Counted from the stretch's first letter, positions 1-13,259 are shown. The stretch: DNA of 64,000 bases from Vibrio tritonius (GCF_001547935.1 NZ_AP014635.1:1922001-1986000); one strand, 5' to 3'. A program made the numbers and translations. The notes: a model not told the origin generated them from the letters alone.

Positions 1-446
1 CGCGGGTGAACACTACCAAGACGACTGATACCTGACCCAGTGGCTTCTAAGCCGGCAACAATGGTTGGGCCATCGGCCTTTTCATGCAATCGTGTGGTTA
101 GGTCTGCGCCCATTTCGCAAAGATGTGTAGGCTGCCATTCAAGTGCAAGATCAAACGATTTAGACCACTCGTCATCTTCCATATCACGCCATGCGTGTCC
201 TTGTGCTCCTTTACTTTTAAGGTATGCGACTACTTCATCTTGCACTGTCGTCGGATTGCACGTGGTGAGATAAATACTCGCCCCTTTATTAAGTAACCCT
301 TCGACTAAAGGAATCATCTTTAAATCTAAATGCATATTGCAAGCAAGGCGAACTCCTGTCAGATCAGGCAGTTCATTTATGGCACGTCGAGTGCGAGTCA
401 TGTGCAATGCAGTCCAATTGAGTTCCGCTGCAAAATCCTTATACAT
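1..446 (-). CDS. S-adenosylhomocysteine-hydrolase-like protein, 5' part (gene runs off the window)
   Basis: Only the first 148 codons are present; the 3' end lies beyond position 1. The ATG at 446-444 follows GGAG by five bases. The reading shows the AdoHcyase N-terminal pattern: LHMT near residue 14, GVRLACNMHLDLKM near 31-44, then TTCNPTTVQDEVVAYL near 61-76, equivalent to the SCN..STQDEVAAYL stretch of SahH, and GLEATGSGISRL matching the family's E-T-T-G-RL region. The family reversibly splits S-adenosylhomocysteine to adenosine and homocysteine with bound NAD. It is divergent: the usual DDGGD around residue 110 reads CEMGAD. Vibrio normally recycle this compound through Pfs and LuxS, so the physiological role is open. 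Confidence 0.75.
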   Translation of the reverse strand, partial: MYKDFAAELNWTALHMTRTRRAINELPDLTGVRLACNMHLDLKMIPLVEGLLNKGASIYLTTCNPTTVQDEVVAYLKSKGAQGHAWRDMEDDEWSKSFDLALEWQPTHLCEMGADLTTRLHEKADGPTIVAGLEATGSGISRLGSVHP

Positions 447-721
447 GAGGGCTCCAATCAAATGACTTATCATACCAAACTAGGTAATTAAATCGCTTTC
501 AAATCAATTGATTGCATAATACCGCACTTTTAAGCGTCGCGCAGCATACTCGCCAAAGATTGTGATGCAAATGAAGGCAACCCGACCACTCGAGATCTTT
601 AACAGTAAAGTAATAAGGCTGAAACATTAGCTCATTTTTTAGACAAAGAAAGTGCGCTAGAAGCATCACGCATTGATGATGGATAAATCATCACAACAAA
701 ACAGGAATTGAAGAAAAGAAC
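447..721. other. Intergenic region, no confident gene
   Basis: The 5' side holds the promoter region of the leftward hydrolase-like gene. Around 621-691 on the plus strand a short open stretch reads like protein (LAHFLDKESALEASRIDDG) but has no start codon after the preceding stop, so it may be the tail of a lost gene. I see no RNA gene or terminator. Confidence 0.4.
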
Positions 722-898
722 TTACCAATGAGGAAAAGCAGCGTCGCTGTTGTTAGCGTCTTGATTAAGACTGTCTGCAGGCTCGTCAAGCTGTTCTAGC
801 TCTTCTCGAGACATAGAAAAGTAAGCAAATGTCTGCTCAATAAAACGTTGAGTGTCGACATTCACATTATCAATTTCGTTATTAGAAAATAAAACCAT
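722..898 (-). CDS. Small acidic hypothetical protein (58 aa)
   Basis: I do not recognise this family. GGAG at 911-908 lies 9 bases from the ATG at 898-896; a second ATG at 904 is only 3 bases from it, so the downstream start is preferred. The protein is soluble and acidic, with a predicted helical segment QRFIEQTFAYFSMSREELEQL in its middle and an Asp/Asn-rich tail. It has no signal peptide or membrane segment. It stands alone between two long intergenic stretches. The clear ribosome binding site and protein-like composition support a real gene. Confidence 0.6.
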   Translation of the reverse strand: MVLFSNNEIDNVNVDTQRFIEQTFAYFSMSREELEQLDEPADSLNQDANNSDAAFPHW

Positions 899-1482
899 AC
901 CCATATACTCCTTTTAATATTTAGTTTCGTGGGTCAACAAATACTCCTTCTCAAAAATATTTTCGTTGAACACCGACTATTATACAGATTAGGAGTTATT
1001 TTGCCAGTAAAAATAACTTACTCAATAAAACGCAATGAAAAACATCATGAAGGCAGCATTGTAAGTTGCTGATATAAATGAATTAAAAAATTAATGCAAA
1101 TTAATAAACACGTCTATTAGTAAACAGAAGTAATATTTATGGCAGCAAGATCTTTTGTTTATTATTACTTTAATCTGACCAATAAATGACAATTAACCCT
1201 ATAAATAAAACGGAGTATTTTCTATTTTCTTAAATCAAAAACCAACTATTTATTGCATATCAATAGGACACACAGTCTCACACGCTCCCCCTCCTTGGCG
1301 AAGAGGGGCTGCTTATCAGCATCTACCTGATGAGTAAAATTAGAGCATCATTAGGAACGGTTATTTAGAGGAAAAAACTTTATTTAACGAGCAAATCAAC
1401 TGTCAGTTTATGTCGCAATCCCGACAATGTACCGTAAGTACCTCCTAATCTTACGGCATCACTATACAATTACGTTGAACTC
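899..1482. other. AT-rich intergenic region with two hairpins
   Basis: About 580 bases without a gene. It holds the promoter of the leftward 58-residue protein. Two stem-loops are visible: CCCCCTC/GAGGGG near 1286-1309 and CCGTAAG/CTTACGG at 1432-1438 and 1450-1456, whose loop contains CCTCC. Neither is followed by a T run, so neither is a clear terminator; a small RNA here is possible but not shown. Confidence 0.35.
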
Positions 1483-1556
1483 TCGTAATTGAGCTTAACC
1501 TTTACTCATTGATGAAGCTCTGAATTCAGCATCTTGAGGGCATTTGGGTGTGTACC
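1483..1556 (+). repeat. Decayed right-end relic of the 266-bp repeat
   Basis: The segment follows the last ~74 bases of the full 266-bp element: an ATTGAGCTTAACC block, TTGATGAAGCTCTGAATTC, then CATCTTGAGG and CATTTGGGT. Substitutions are scattered through it (for example GGGTGTG in place of GGGTATA). The left part of the element is absent. Compared with the full copies at 7730, 13260, 31957 and 62605. Confidence 0.75.
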
Positions 1557-1633
1557 CAAATGTCCTTATCTGTTTTGGCATGAAACATGAAACGGCATGG
1601 GTTAGTCATCTCACATTACAAAAGGAAAACAGT

Positions 1634-1843
1634 ATGTCTAATACAACGATTGAACAAGATCTTACTAAAGCGCTAAAGCGTGCCAAGCGTATTGTTGCAG
1701 AGCGTGCTGGAGAATTACACGATTTAGTAGAAGAGCGCCTACCGGAAGATTATGAACAGCTCCCTATCCTCAGCCAAGCTTGCTATGAAGCCTGTTTAGA
1801 ATGGGCAACACTAAAAGAACAGATACGCAAACTCGCTGATTAA
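1634..1843 (+). CDS. Small Rop-like / CCE_0567-type helical protein (69 aa)
   Basis: The start is the ATG at 1634, eight bases after AAAGGA; an in-frame upstream start at 1544 lies inside the repeat relic and has no ribosome binding site. The sequence forms two amphipathic helices around a central LHDLVEERLPEDYEQLP, followed by CYEACLEWATLKEQI. This resembles the small CCE_0567/Rop-like family (PF05082), whose members carry LHDLAEDLP..YE.LP and TYEAY.. and are often found in nif clusters. No nif gene is in this window, so any link to nitrogen fixation is not supported here. Family assignment is by pattern only. Confidence 0.6.
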   Translation: MSNTTIEQDLTKALKRAKRIVAERAGELHDLVEERLPEDYEQLPILSQACYEACLEWATLKEQIRKLAD

Positions 1844-1864
1844 CGCCTGCTCGCTCTTATTACT

Positions 1865-3163
1865 TTAGTGGCGCAGACGATCAACAATACCGACAAATCT
1901 AGAGACGCCAGCACTCACATCTTCTAAGCCATGTTGTACCGAGTGAATGCTGTCTTCTCCTTGTAATGCGACGAGATTTACCGAATCAAGATGACCATCC
2001 ATTTCCCCAATCAAACGTGTATTTTCCGACACAACCTCGGTAATTTCATCAGTCGCCGCAGATGTTCGAGAAGCCAATTTTCGCACCTCATCGGCAACCA
2101 CCGCAAAACCACGACCCGTTTCCCCAGCTCGCGCTGCTTCTATTGCCGCGTTGAGTGCTAAAAGGTTCGTTTGGTTTGCAATTCCATTAATGGTGGTCAC
2201 TATCTCATTGATATTTTTTGACTGATTCATCAGCTCACCGCCAAGCTCACTAGCTCCCTTCACTCTTGCCGCCACCCGATGAGACGTTTCAACTGCATCA
2301 TTTAACACATGAATCGCGGAATCTGTAATTCTTGAAGTTTCCTCAGAAATTGAAGCAGCCATCTCCACTGCTTGAAGAGCTAAATTGACACGTTCGGTAA
2401 TGTCAGACGCAAATTTGATGACTTTATATACTTCACCTTTACGATTAAAGATTGGATTATAGGTCGCCTCTACCCAAATGGTATTGTCGTGCGCATCTTT
2501 GCGCTGAAAGCGCCCAGTAAAATGTTCTCCCCGTTGTAACTTAAGCCAAAAATCAGGATTCTCGCTATAGAAATCAGGGAAACAAAACATTTTATGGTGC
2601 TTGCCCTCTATCTGCTTCAGCTCATAACCCATAACATTAAGGAAGTTTTTATTCGCTCGTAGAATAGTGCCATCGGGAGTAAACTCAATAACCGCAAGGG
2701 AGCGATCCAGCGCTTCCAGAATTGCGTTTTTACTAACGAGTTTCTTAGACTCCTCCGTCACATCAGTACATATTTTTACGACTTCAACGACACGCCCAGA
2801 AGCGTCTTTTACCGGAAAATAGTTAGCAGAGAGGTAAAGAATGTCACCATTTTTTGTGTAACGCTGAAAAATACCTTTACGTCCATGACCATTCGCGAGA
2901 TCGCTCCAAAATTCGCGATATTCGGAAGAGTTAGCCAAGCTACTATCACAAAAGATACGGTGATGCTGACCGGTAATTTCAGCTAATGAATAGCCAGTTG
3001 CAGCTAAAAATAGTGCATTTGCATCAATGATGGTGCCATCTGGTTTAAATTTGATATAAGCGGTGTGCTCTTTAATGGATTGCAACTCAAGTAAGCCTCG
3101 TTCACCTTCCAACTGATTAGCCTGCTCACCATCATCCGTCATGTTTTTGTGCTTAAACCACAT
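1865..3163 (-). CDS. Cytoplasmic methyl-accepting chemotaxis protein with two PAS domains
   Basis: A 432-residue receptor with no membrane segment. Residues about 25-140 and 145-262 are two PAS domains in tandem, each closed by a PAC-like stretch ([14 protein letters not shown] and [14 protein letters not shown]). The rest is an MCP signalling domain whose hairpin tip carries the conserved [19 protein letters not shown] and [14 protein letters not shown] blocks. It should bind CheW/CheA and modulate chemotaxis from the cytoplasm; PAS pairs of this kind (as in BdlA or Aer2-type receptors) often sense redox or oxygen through haem or FAD, but the ligand cannot be read from sequence. AAGGGA precedes the ATG. 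The signalling domain is short and ends soon after the tip, so long methylation helices are reduced. Confidence 0.92.
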   Translation of the reverse strand: MWFKHKNMTDDGEQANQLEGERGLLELQSIKEHTAYIKFKPDGTIIDANALFLAATGYSLAEITGQHHRIFCDSSLANSSEYREFWSDLANGHGRKGIFQRYTKNGDILYLSANYFPVKDASGRVVEVVKICTDVTEESKKLVSKNAILEALDRSLAVIEFTPDGTILRANKNFLNVMGYELKQIEGKHHKMFCFPDFYSENPDFWLKLQRGEHFTGRFQRKDAHDNTIWVEATYNPIFNRKGEVYKVIKFASDITERVNLALQAVEMAASISEETSRITDSAIHVLNDAVETSHRVAARVKGASELGGELMNQSKNINEIVTTINGIANQTNLLALNAAIEAARAGETGRGFAVVADEVRKLASRTSAATDEITEVVSENTRLIGEMDGHLDSVNLVALQGEDSIHSVQHGLEDVSAGVSRFVGIVDRLRH

Positions 3164-3512
3164 GTCACTATCCCTTCTTTAACTATTAAATTGACTATCG
3201 CAAGATAGGCGCGAGTCAAAATCTCTTTTCTAACTCCAAAGAGTCATATCATTAAATATACATGCTGTTGAGTAACTTGCTGGATTTTTCCTAACTATCG
3301 TTGAGATCTAAGCTAGATTGAGATCTGAGTTACATTGATGCGAGAAAGAAGCCCATGAGCCGACTGAATAACGGTTGCCAATTATGCTCAAACTTTGATA
3401 ATCAGAAAGGTGTTAATTAAGGTCCCTGCTTTACCGTAAAGACATTCTGAACAATAAAAGCTGTCTACTCTATTGTACCGACGCGCCACAAGGGATAATG
3501 GTTGGAAACCAA
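3164..3512. other. Intergenic region upstream of the chemoreceptor
   Basis: About 350 bases between the chemoreceptor start and the terminator of the GH1 gene. It must hold the leftward chemoreceptor promoter. I find no further gene, RNA or repeat in it. Confidence 0.4.
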
Positions 3513-3548
3513 ATTAAAAAAAGGCGAAGCTGCTATCAACTTCGCCTT
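3513..3548 (-). terminator. Rho-independent terminator of the GH1 gene
   Basis: AAGGCGAAG at 3521-3529 pairs with CTTCGCCTT at 3540-3548 around a 10-base loop; on the minus strand the stem is followed by a run of seven T residues. It lies 24 bases past the GH1 stop codon. Confidence 0.85.
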
Positions 3549-3571
3549 ACACTGTTTACTACTTATGAAAG

Positions 3572-5014
<1,443 letters not shown>

Positions 5015-5033
5015 TCACTTTCTTCACCCTACG

Positions 5034-5049
5034 ATGGAACCGGTTCCAT
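5034..5049. promoter_or_regulatory. LacI/GalR-type operator (16-bp perfect palindrome)
   Basis: ATGGAACCGGTTCCAT is a perfect palindrome with the central CG step typical of LacI-family operators. It lies 47 bases upstream of the GH1 start at 4987, where a repressor would block the promoter. The regulator itself is not in the window. Confidence 0.75.
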
Positions 5050-5207
5050 TACAAGTTGCAAAAAAGACAATCCATGAATATCTGAAAAAGATCAAATAAA
5101 CACACCATCACAATTAACAATAACATCAACAAAAAGAAATAATATACACCGACTCCGCTACATTCTACGTAATAACGGCTAGGAGACAGACGGCAGCCAA
5201 GAAAAAT

Positions 5208-5233
5208 AAAAGCCACTGATTTCAGTGGCTTTT
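5208..5233. terminator. Terminator downstream of the 123-aa secreted protein
   Basis: AAAAGCCACTG (5208-5218) pairs with CAGTGGCTTTT (5223-5233) around a four-base loop. On the minus strand it ends in TTTTATTTTTC, about 65 bases past the stop codon at 5297. Confidence 0.8.
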
Positions 5234-5296
5234 AATGATGGGAATGTTGGAGCATAAAACACGGCGCTAGAGAATTATCTGTAGAGAAGAGGCAGC

Positions 5297-5668
5297 TTAG
5301 TGCCCGCTAGAAAGATCATCATCTAGCGATGGCAGTTGAATACTGAGCGTGCTGAATACACATCCAGCAAGCAGGTTAATAGCGGGGGTCGAATCTTCTG
5401 TCTGCTCAGAAATTTCTTCCGCGCAAGGCTCTGCAGCTGCCATACACTGTTCTGGGGTAATGGTTTGACCACTGGTAAAGGTTTTATTTTCCCAAAGTTC
5501 GGTGTTATTACACAAAGATTCAATATCATTTTGAGTTAAATCTGCTGCATTAGCAGATGGCATAGTATAAAACAGCGCCACCAAAAGAATGGAGAAAAGC
5601 TGTTGTACTCCAAAACATGCTTTTATATTGAGCAAAAAATTCGTTCGCGATAACATCGTTCGCTGCAT
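5297..5668 (-). CDS. Hypothetical secreted four-cysteine protein (123 aa)
   Basis: The start chosen is the ATG at 5668-5666, which follows GGAGGC by six bases; upstream in-frame starts lack this. The N terminus has a long Sec-type signal peptide with the hydrophobic core LFSILLVALFYT and a likely cut after SANA. The mature part is about 82 residues, acidic, with four cysteines (SLCNN, EQCMA, EPCAEE, AGCVF), which could make two disulphides in the periplasm. I do not recognise a family. It is a single-gene unit with its own terminator. Confidence 0.7.
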   Translation of the reverse strand: MQRTMLSRTNFLLNIKACFGVQQLFSILLVALFYTMPSANAADLTQNDIESLCNNTELWENKTFTSGQTITPEQCMAAAEPCAEEISEQTEDSTPAINLLAGCVFSTLSIQLPSLDDDLSSGH

Positions 5669-5912
5669 ACTACTGCCTCCGGATTGACCGTATTCAAGCG
5701 CACCCCACGTGCATAATTCTGGGTAAATAGTAGTCAATGGATTATTTACTCTGTCAATTGTCTGACAAATCTATTAACAACAGACCTTATGCATCACTGT
5801 TTCTGGATCAACATCAAGTTATGACCAAACACCCCCTATTTACTCTAGCTGAATTGGCGAAAAACACCTGAAAATATGGTACAAAATGACCCATGCGTGA
5901 CATTGTCACTAA

Positions 5913-6239
5913 TTAATCAAAGCAGAACTCATCATTAGTGAGTTTGACAATATTGACCATAGGTTCTTCCCAACCGAGCACTGCTTTAAGTGCTTTGACA
6001 GTTAACTTAACTTGGTCTCGTTCAACATTGATTTCAATTTTTAACAAAGGATAGCGTTCCACTTCTCCTTTACCGCCAAAAACCGGATTCGCCCCTTCTA
6101 ACGCACGATGAGAACCCTCATAGGTGGTGATTGCCCAGCAGTGATCGTACTGACCGATACGATCAACGCCAAGTTCATGCAAAGTACTCAATACCAATTC
6201 TTGTTGTTCTGGCTTACAAAAAATGCTCAATAGATACAC
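5913..6239 (-). CDS. YqfO/NIF3-insert-like domain protein (108 aa)
   Basis: A stand-alone 108-residue protein with the start MYLLSIFCKPEQQELVLSTLHELG and the tail EPMVNIVKL, the pattern of the CutA-like insert domain found in NIF3/YqfO proteins and as a free-standing family in Gammaproteobacteria. The fold is a PII/CutA-like alpha-beta sandwich; function is not established. It follows the nucleotidyltransferase gene by 35 bases on the same strand and probably shares its transcript with it and the upstream GNAT gene. Confidence 0.7.
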   Translation of the reverse strand: MYLLSIFCKPEQQELVLSTLHELGVDRIGQYDHCWAITTYEGSHRALEGANPVFGGKGEVERYPLLKIEINVERDQVKLTVKALKAVLGWEEPMVNIVKLTNDEFCFD

Positions 6240-6274
6240 ACTAGCCTTCTTTTATTTTTCAATTTTTCAATATG

Positions 6275-7078
6275 TTACAAAGAACGAAAAGGAGCAAAAA
6301 CATCATCAACCCACTTAACAATCGGCAACGCATCACGCTGAATCACTTGAGCAATACGCTCCTGGGTTGGTTGTTCTGTTTGCCATAGGCCCACGATAGC
6401 TTCGATTGCAGGTGCGCATTGAAGTGAACAGGTTCGAATCGCTGCGATAATGTCATCCAATGAGACATACCAACTGCCGTGTTCAACCGCGATAATCGTG
6501 TATACGGTGCGTAATATTTTTTTGGCCACTTCTCTCCCGACACGCGCGGCGCTACCGTAATTAAGCATGCCTAGCCGCTGCTGCAGGAAATCCGACAAAT
6601 CCCCGTTAAGGGCATAAGCAATCGCCAGAGATGGCTTTTGCCAGGCAAACTGTCGCGAAAGATCTTCGCCATAAATGCAACAGCAGCAGTGTTTGAGCCA
6701 AAAATGCCACCGATACTTCTCTTCTGGAAGCAGCACTTGATGAATAATACCGGGGTCAAAGTCAATTTTGGTGACCAAGTCATAACGCTGCTCAGTGGTA
6801 CGTTGAATGCCCTTCACAGCGTGTTGCTCTTGCTCGGTTAATTCTTGATTAAAGACCAGAGAGAGATCAAGGTCCGACTGATACTGGCGAGCCTCCCCTC
6901 TTGCAACACTACCGTAAAGATACACGCTGTGTAATTTGTCGCCGAGGCAAGTTTGCAACTGACACAAAAGGTCGTCGATGAGCTTACGGTAGTCGGCAGT
7001 AATGTACTCAACCTTACATGGGTTAACGATAAAACCCTCGTGATTAAGGCCATTATCTATGTTTTTCGTTTGAATCAT
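6275..7078 (-). CDS. Nucleotidyltransferase-domain protein
   Basis: A 267-residue protein. Residues about 45-90 are a Pol-beta-type nucleotidyltransferase core, with the helix-turn motif YGSVARGEA and the metal-binding SDLDLSLVF. The remainder is helical, in the manner of aminoglycoside adenylyltransferase-like proteins, but no resistance gene assignment is justified. It would transfer a nucleotide from NTP to an unknown acceptor. It lies 20 bases downstream of the GNAT gene and 35 upstream of the YqfO-like gene, so the three probably form one leftward unit. Confidence 0.75.
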   Translation of the reverse strand: MIQTKNIDNGLNHEGFIVNPCKVEYITADYRKLIDDLLCQLQTCLGDKLHSVYLYGSVARGEARQYQSDLDLSLVFNQELTEQEQHAVKGIQRTTEQRYDLVTKIDFDPGIIHQVLLPEEKYRWHFWLKHCCCCIYGEDLSRQFAWQKPSLAIAYALNGDLSDFLQQRLGMLNYGSAARVGREVAKKILRTVYTIIAVEHGSWYVSLDDIIAAIRTCSLQCAPAIEAIVGLWQTEQPTQERIAQVIQRDALPIVKWVDDVFAPFRSL

Positions 7079-7098
7079 AGCGTTCCCATTATGATCAG

Positions 7099-7608
7099 TT
7101 AAGCCAACAATTTATAGAAATAGACCGTCGCACTCAGCTCTCCTTGCGAGCTCATTGCATAGTTTGGGATCTGACCTGCTTCGATGTAGCCAACTTTACG
7201 ATACAAAAGAGACGCTACGTCACCAACTCGGGTATCAAGCACTAACAAGCTTTGCTCACGACGCATTGCTTCTTGTTCCAACGCATTAAGTAACTGGGTA
7301 GCAATGCCTTTCCCCCTTGCATTGCGATGCACCATCAGTTTTTCGACTTCGCCGCGATGTCGACCGTTGGCTTTCTTGCACAAGGCAAGTTGCACGCGGC
7401 CTAATACTTCGCCCTCATCTAATGCAACAAACAGAACTCGCTCTTGATCTGCTATGCCCTGAGCCACATTTTGCCAATAGCTGTTTACTTCGTTATCGCT
7501 TACAGGATCAATAAATCCGACCGATGCGCCACTTGCTACACAATCTTTTAATAACTGAGCAAGTGAATTATTGATATCTGACAGGTCGTGAATCATGGTT
7601 ATTTGCAT
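7099..7608 (-). CDS. GNAT-family N-acetyltransferase
   Basis: A 169-residue GNAT enzyme. The acetyl-CoA-binding motif A reads VHRNARGKGIATQLLNALE (R/Q-x-x-G-x-G/A), and the motif B end is LYRKVGYIEAGQIPNYA. The substrate is unknown. It is the first gene of a probable three-gene leftward unit with the nucleotidyltransferase and the YqfO-like protein. Its promoter region, 7609-7729, ends directly at a full copy of the 266-bp repeat. Confidence 0.85.
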   Translation of the reverse strand: MQITMIHDLSDINNSLAQLLKDCVASGASVGFIDPVSDNEVNSYWQNVAQGIADQERVLFVALDEGEVLGRVQLALCKKANGRHRGEVEKLMVHRNARGKGIATQLLNALEQEAMRREQSLLVLDTRVGDVASLLYRKVGYIEAGQIPNYAMSSQGELSATVYFYKLLA

Positions 7609-7729
7609 GCGTTTCCCTTGCAGTAAATCGCCTTTTCAATAAGGCCGTACTAAAAATTCACCAAAACCAACACATTATGTGCTGCCTTGCTTTAAGCTAC
7701 TTTGGCGTAAGCCATTAAATTCGTCAATA

Positions 7730-7995
7730 TATACCCAAGTAACCTCAAGATGCGGTTTCAGCGAGAATGTATTCGCTCATAGACAAGGCACCGATTTGAA
7801 TACATAGTTATTTTACGTAGAAAATCGGTAACACAGCATAGGAGCGAATACAACTCGCCCTTTGGGAGCTCATCAACAAGCCCATTTCTGCGCCCAATGA
7901 CGTTGAAAGGGAATGACCATTCCTTCCGTCATTGAGCTTGACCTGTGCTCGTTGATGAAGCTCTGAAATCTGCATCTTGAGGTCATTTGGGTATA
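7730..7995 (+). repeat. 266-bp inverted-repeat element, copy A
   Basis: Full-length copy. It begins TATACCCAAG and ends CATTTGGGTATA; the terminal 24 bases form an inverted repeat with two mismatches through CCTCAAGATGC. Inside are two nested stem-loops: GTATTCGCTC pairing with GAGCGAATAC, enclosing ACCGATTT/AAATCGGT; and GAGCTCATCAAC pairing with GTTGATGAAGCTC, enclosing CAATGACG/CGTCATTG. It carries no gene. It sits upstream of the GNAT gene and downstream of the bglA terminator. The flanks share only TA. Confidence 0.9.
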
Positions 7996-8032
7996 ATACG
8001 GTTATTATTTTTCAATGAGTTAGCCTATAAAA

Positions 8033-8066
8033 AAAGAAGCTCGCCATCTGCATGGCGAGCTTCTTT
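8033..8066 (-). terminator. Terminator of the bglGFA operon
   Basis: A 15-bp perfect stem (8033-8047 with 8052-8066, containing GAAGCTCGCCAT) around a four-base loop; the minus strand continues with T residues. It follows the bglA stop by 23 bases. Confidence 0.85.
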
Positions 8067-8088
8067 AAAATAAAAAGGTCAATCTGAT

Positions 8089-9588
<1,500 letters not shown>

Positions 9589-9618
9589 TCATCAGTCGTC
9601 TTTGAACAGGAAAGAGAA

Positions 9619-11635
<2,017 letters not shown>

Positions 11636-11709
11636 GATTGGATTACAAAATCATATAAACGTAATAGGTAGATGTTCTCCTTATCTTAATCTCATTGAGA
11701 TATCTCATA

Positions 11710-12582
11710 TCAAAGGCCGCGAGCGAATTCGTTTTCACCTACGACATTGCCAATATGAATCACAAGGTAAAGTTTTTCAGAATCACTCATCTTGTGCCCA
11801 TAGTTCTTTTCCATAAACTCAGCAATAATCCCTACACAAGCAAATGTCTTCGTGTGTTTTTTATGAATAATGTCAACAAATTCACTGTCGTGATTATTAA
11901 TCACTTCTTTATTGTGAACGCGTTGCGCAAAAAACTTCAAATGGGTAATAAACCTTTGGTAATTTGTGGTTTCTTCATCCACTTTGATTTTAAAGTAATA
12001 CTTCACTATGCTCTGAATTTGAAAAACAATTTTAGTGACTTCCTTAACATCACTAATATGTTGTCTATCCAACGCATTAATAATGTGAAGCGCAACGTTA
12101 CATGCTTCATTTTTAGGTAACAAGGTATTATAACGAACTAAAATATGTTCTATCATCTCGCAAGCAAACTGATACTCGCGTTTATAATAGTTTTTTACTT
12201 CCCAATCCAGTGGATTTTTAATCTCAATCCCCTGTTCAGCTCGCTTAACTGCACAATCTAAATGGTCGGCTAACGCAATGAAAAGGCTATCATTAAAGTC
12301 AGTAGAGAGTGTTTCTTTAGCTCGTTCAATGATATCACTGGTCATTTGAACTATGCTGAGCGGCAAGCTTTCAATTAACGTTTTCAATCGTTCCGAAACC
12401 GCATCTCCTGCTTGCAGGCAGAACACTTTTTCTACTTTGTTAAGATCCACTTCACTACCGGTGCGAACAGCAAACCCTAACCCTTTTCCGGTTAAAATCA
12501 CTTCCATCCCGTCACTAGCGACAGCGCTAACAACGTTATTATTTAATATCTGGACGACTTTCGGGTCTTTTAACGTCACCAT
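11710..12582 (-). CDS. bglG: BglG/LicT-family transcription antiterminator
   Basis: A 290-residue PRD antiterminator. Residues 1-60 are the RNA-binding CAT domain (VVQILNNNVVSAV, GKGLGFAVRTG), followed by two PTS regulation domains, about 70-170 (ALADHLDCAVKR) and 175-285 (LYLVIHIGNVV). When not phosphorylated by the BglF EIIB domain it should dimerise, bind RAT hairpins and allow read-through. It heads the operon bglG-bglF-bglA, with a probable RAT in its own leader and a clear one before bglF. Confidence 0.93.
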   Translation of the reverse strand: MVTLKDPKVVQILNNNVVSAVASDGMEVILTGKGLGFAVRTGSEVDLNKVEKVFCLQAGDAVSERLKTLIESLPLSIVQMTSDIIERAKETLSTDFNDSLFIALADHLDCAVKRAEQGIEIKNPLDWEVKNYYKREYQFACEMIEHILVRYNTLLPKNEACNVALHIINALDRQHISDVKEVTKIVFQIQSIVKYYFKIKVDEETTNYQRFITHLKFFAQRVHNKEVINNHDSEFVDIIHKKHTKTFACVGIIAEFMEKNYGHKMSDSEKLYLVIHIGNVVGENEFARGL

Positions 12583-12685
12583 CTTTATCTTTTCTTTCTC
12601 TATCTACGATTTTATTACGCCAAAAACGCAAAAAGGCGATTCTGTAGCACACAACTCCGGCAATTTAGCGGTTCATTGTATACAC

Positions 12686-12712
12686 AGTCTCGCCCACTTA
12701 AGGTAACAATCT
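12686..12712 (-). promoter_or_regulatory. Probable RAT site in the bglG leader
   Basis: The minus strand reads AGATTGTTACC, a short loop, then GGGCGAGACT, matching the RAT pattern with some changes in the 3' arm. It lies 104 bases upstream of the bglG start. A short CGCC/GGCG hairpin follows near 12610-12635, which could be the competing terminator, but its T run is poor. Confidence 0.55.
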
Positions 12713-12824
12713 GTTCTTGGTTTAGATTATCCTCTAAATCTAAAACATCTAGTCACTTTACTAAAAAATGTGAAGATTCTCTTAAAAGTAAATAAAGAAA
12801 GAAAAGCCAAAGCTATTGAGAGCA

Positions 12825-13016
12825 TCAATCTGTGCTCATGGCTGCTGCGAGCTTTTCTGTTGGAATACGCCCCGAGTCTAACACCATATCAATAGGAAGA
12901 GGGGCCACATAAGCGGTTGATTCACTGTCACTAAATATGTTTAAGCCGTAGACAAATGACATGATAACCACGGCCATAATCGCTAAATAAATTGTACCAC
13001 GTTGTTTATTATTCAT
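12825..13016 (-). CDS. Small single-span membrane protein (63 aa)
   Basis: The start at 13016 (MNNKQRGTIYLAIM) is favoured; an earlier ATG at 13046 has no ribosome binding site, and the one preceding 13016 is weak. There is one membrane segment (YLAIMAVVIMSFVYGLNIF) after a short basic N terminus, then a 40-residue outer tail containing VAPLPIDMVLDSGRIP. The family is not recognised. It lies between the bgl leader and repeat copy B. Confidence 0.5.
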   Translation of the reverse strand: MNNKQRGTIYLAIMAVVIMSFVYGLNIFSDSESTAYVAPLPIDMVLDSGRIPTEKLAAAMSTD

Positions 13017-13259
13017 TTTTCTATCACTTATTACGGATAAATACATCAGTTATTTAAAATGGGAATGGACAACAGATACATCATCCCACAAATAGAAAAA
13101 ACACGTCGTCTTAAATATGAGAATACAATAATGAGACACATAAAATAATGCCTAAACGATCAGTAACAATATATCCTTACACTTACTAATGTATTATTTA
13201 TTCCCATACAAAAAACATGTTCAATCTATTTTTGCCAATCGATAGATATGATCATCATA

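Noticed and set aside
40-273. 77-codon plus-strand frame at the window start
   Set aside because: It is antisense to the SahH-like gene, whose own family motifs are convincing.
1286-1309. A terminator at CCCCCTC...GAGGGG
   Set aside because: No T run follows on either strand and no gene ends just before it.
11695-12120. 141-codon plus-strand frame opposite bglG
   Set aside because: It lies wholly on the antisense of a clear BglG gene and has no translation signal.
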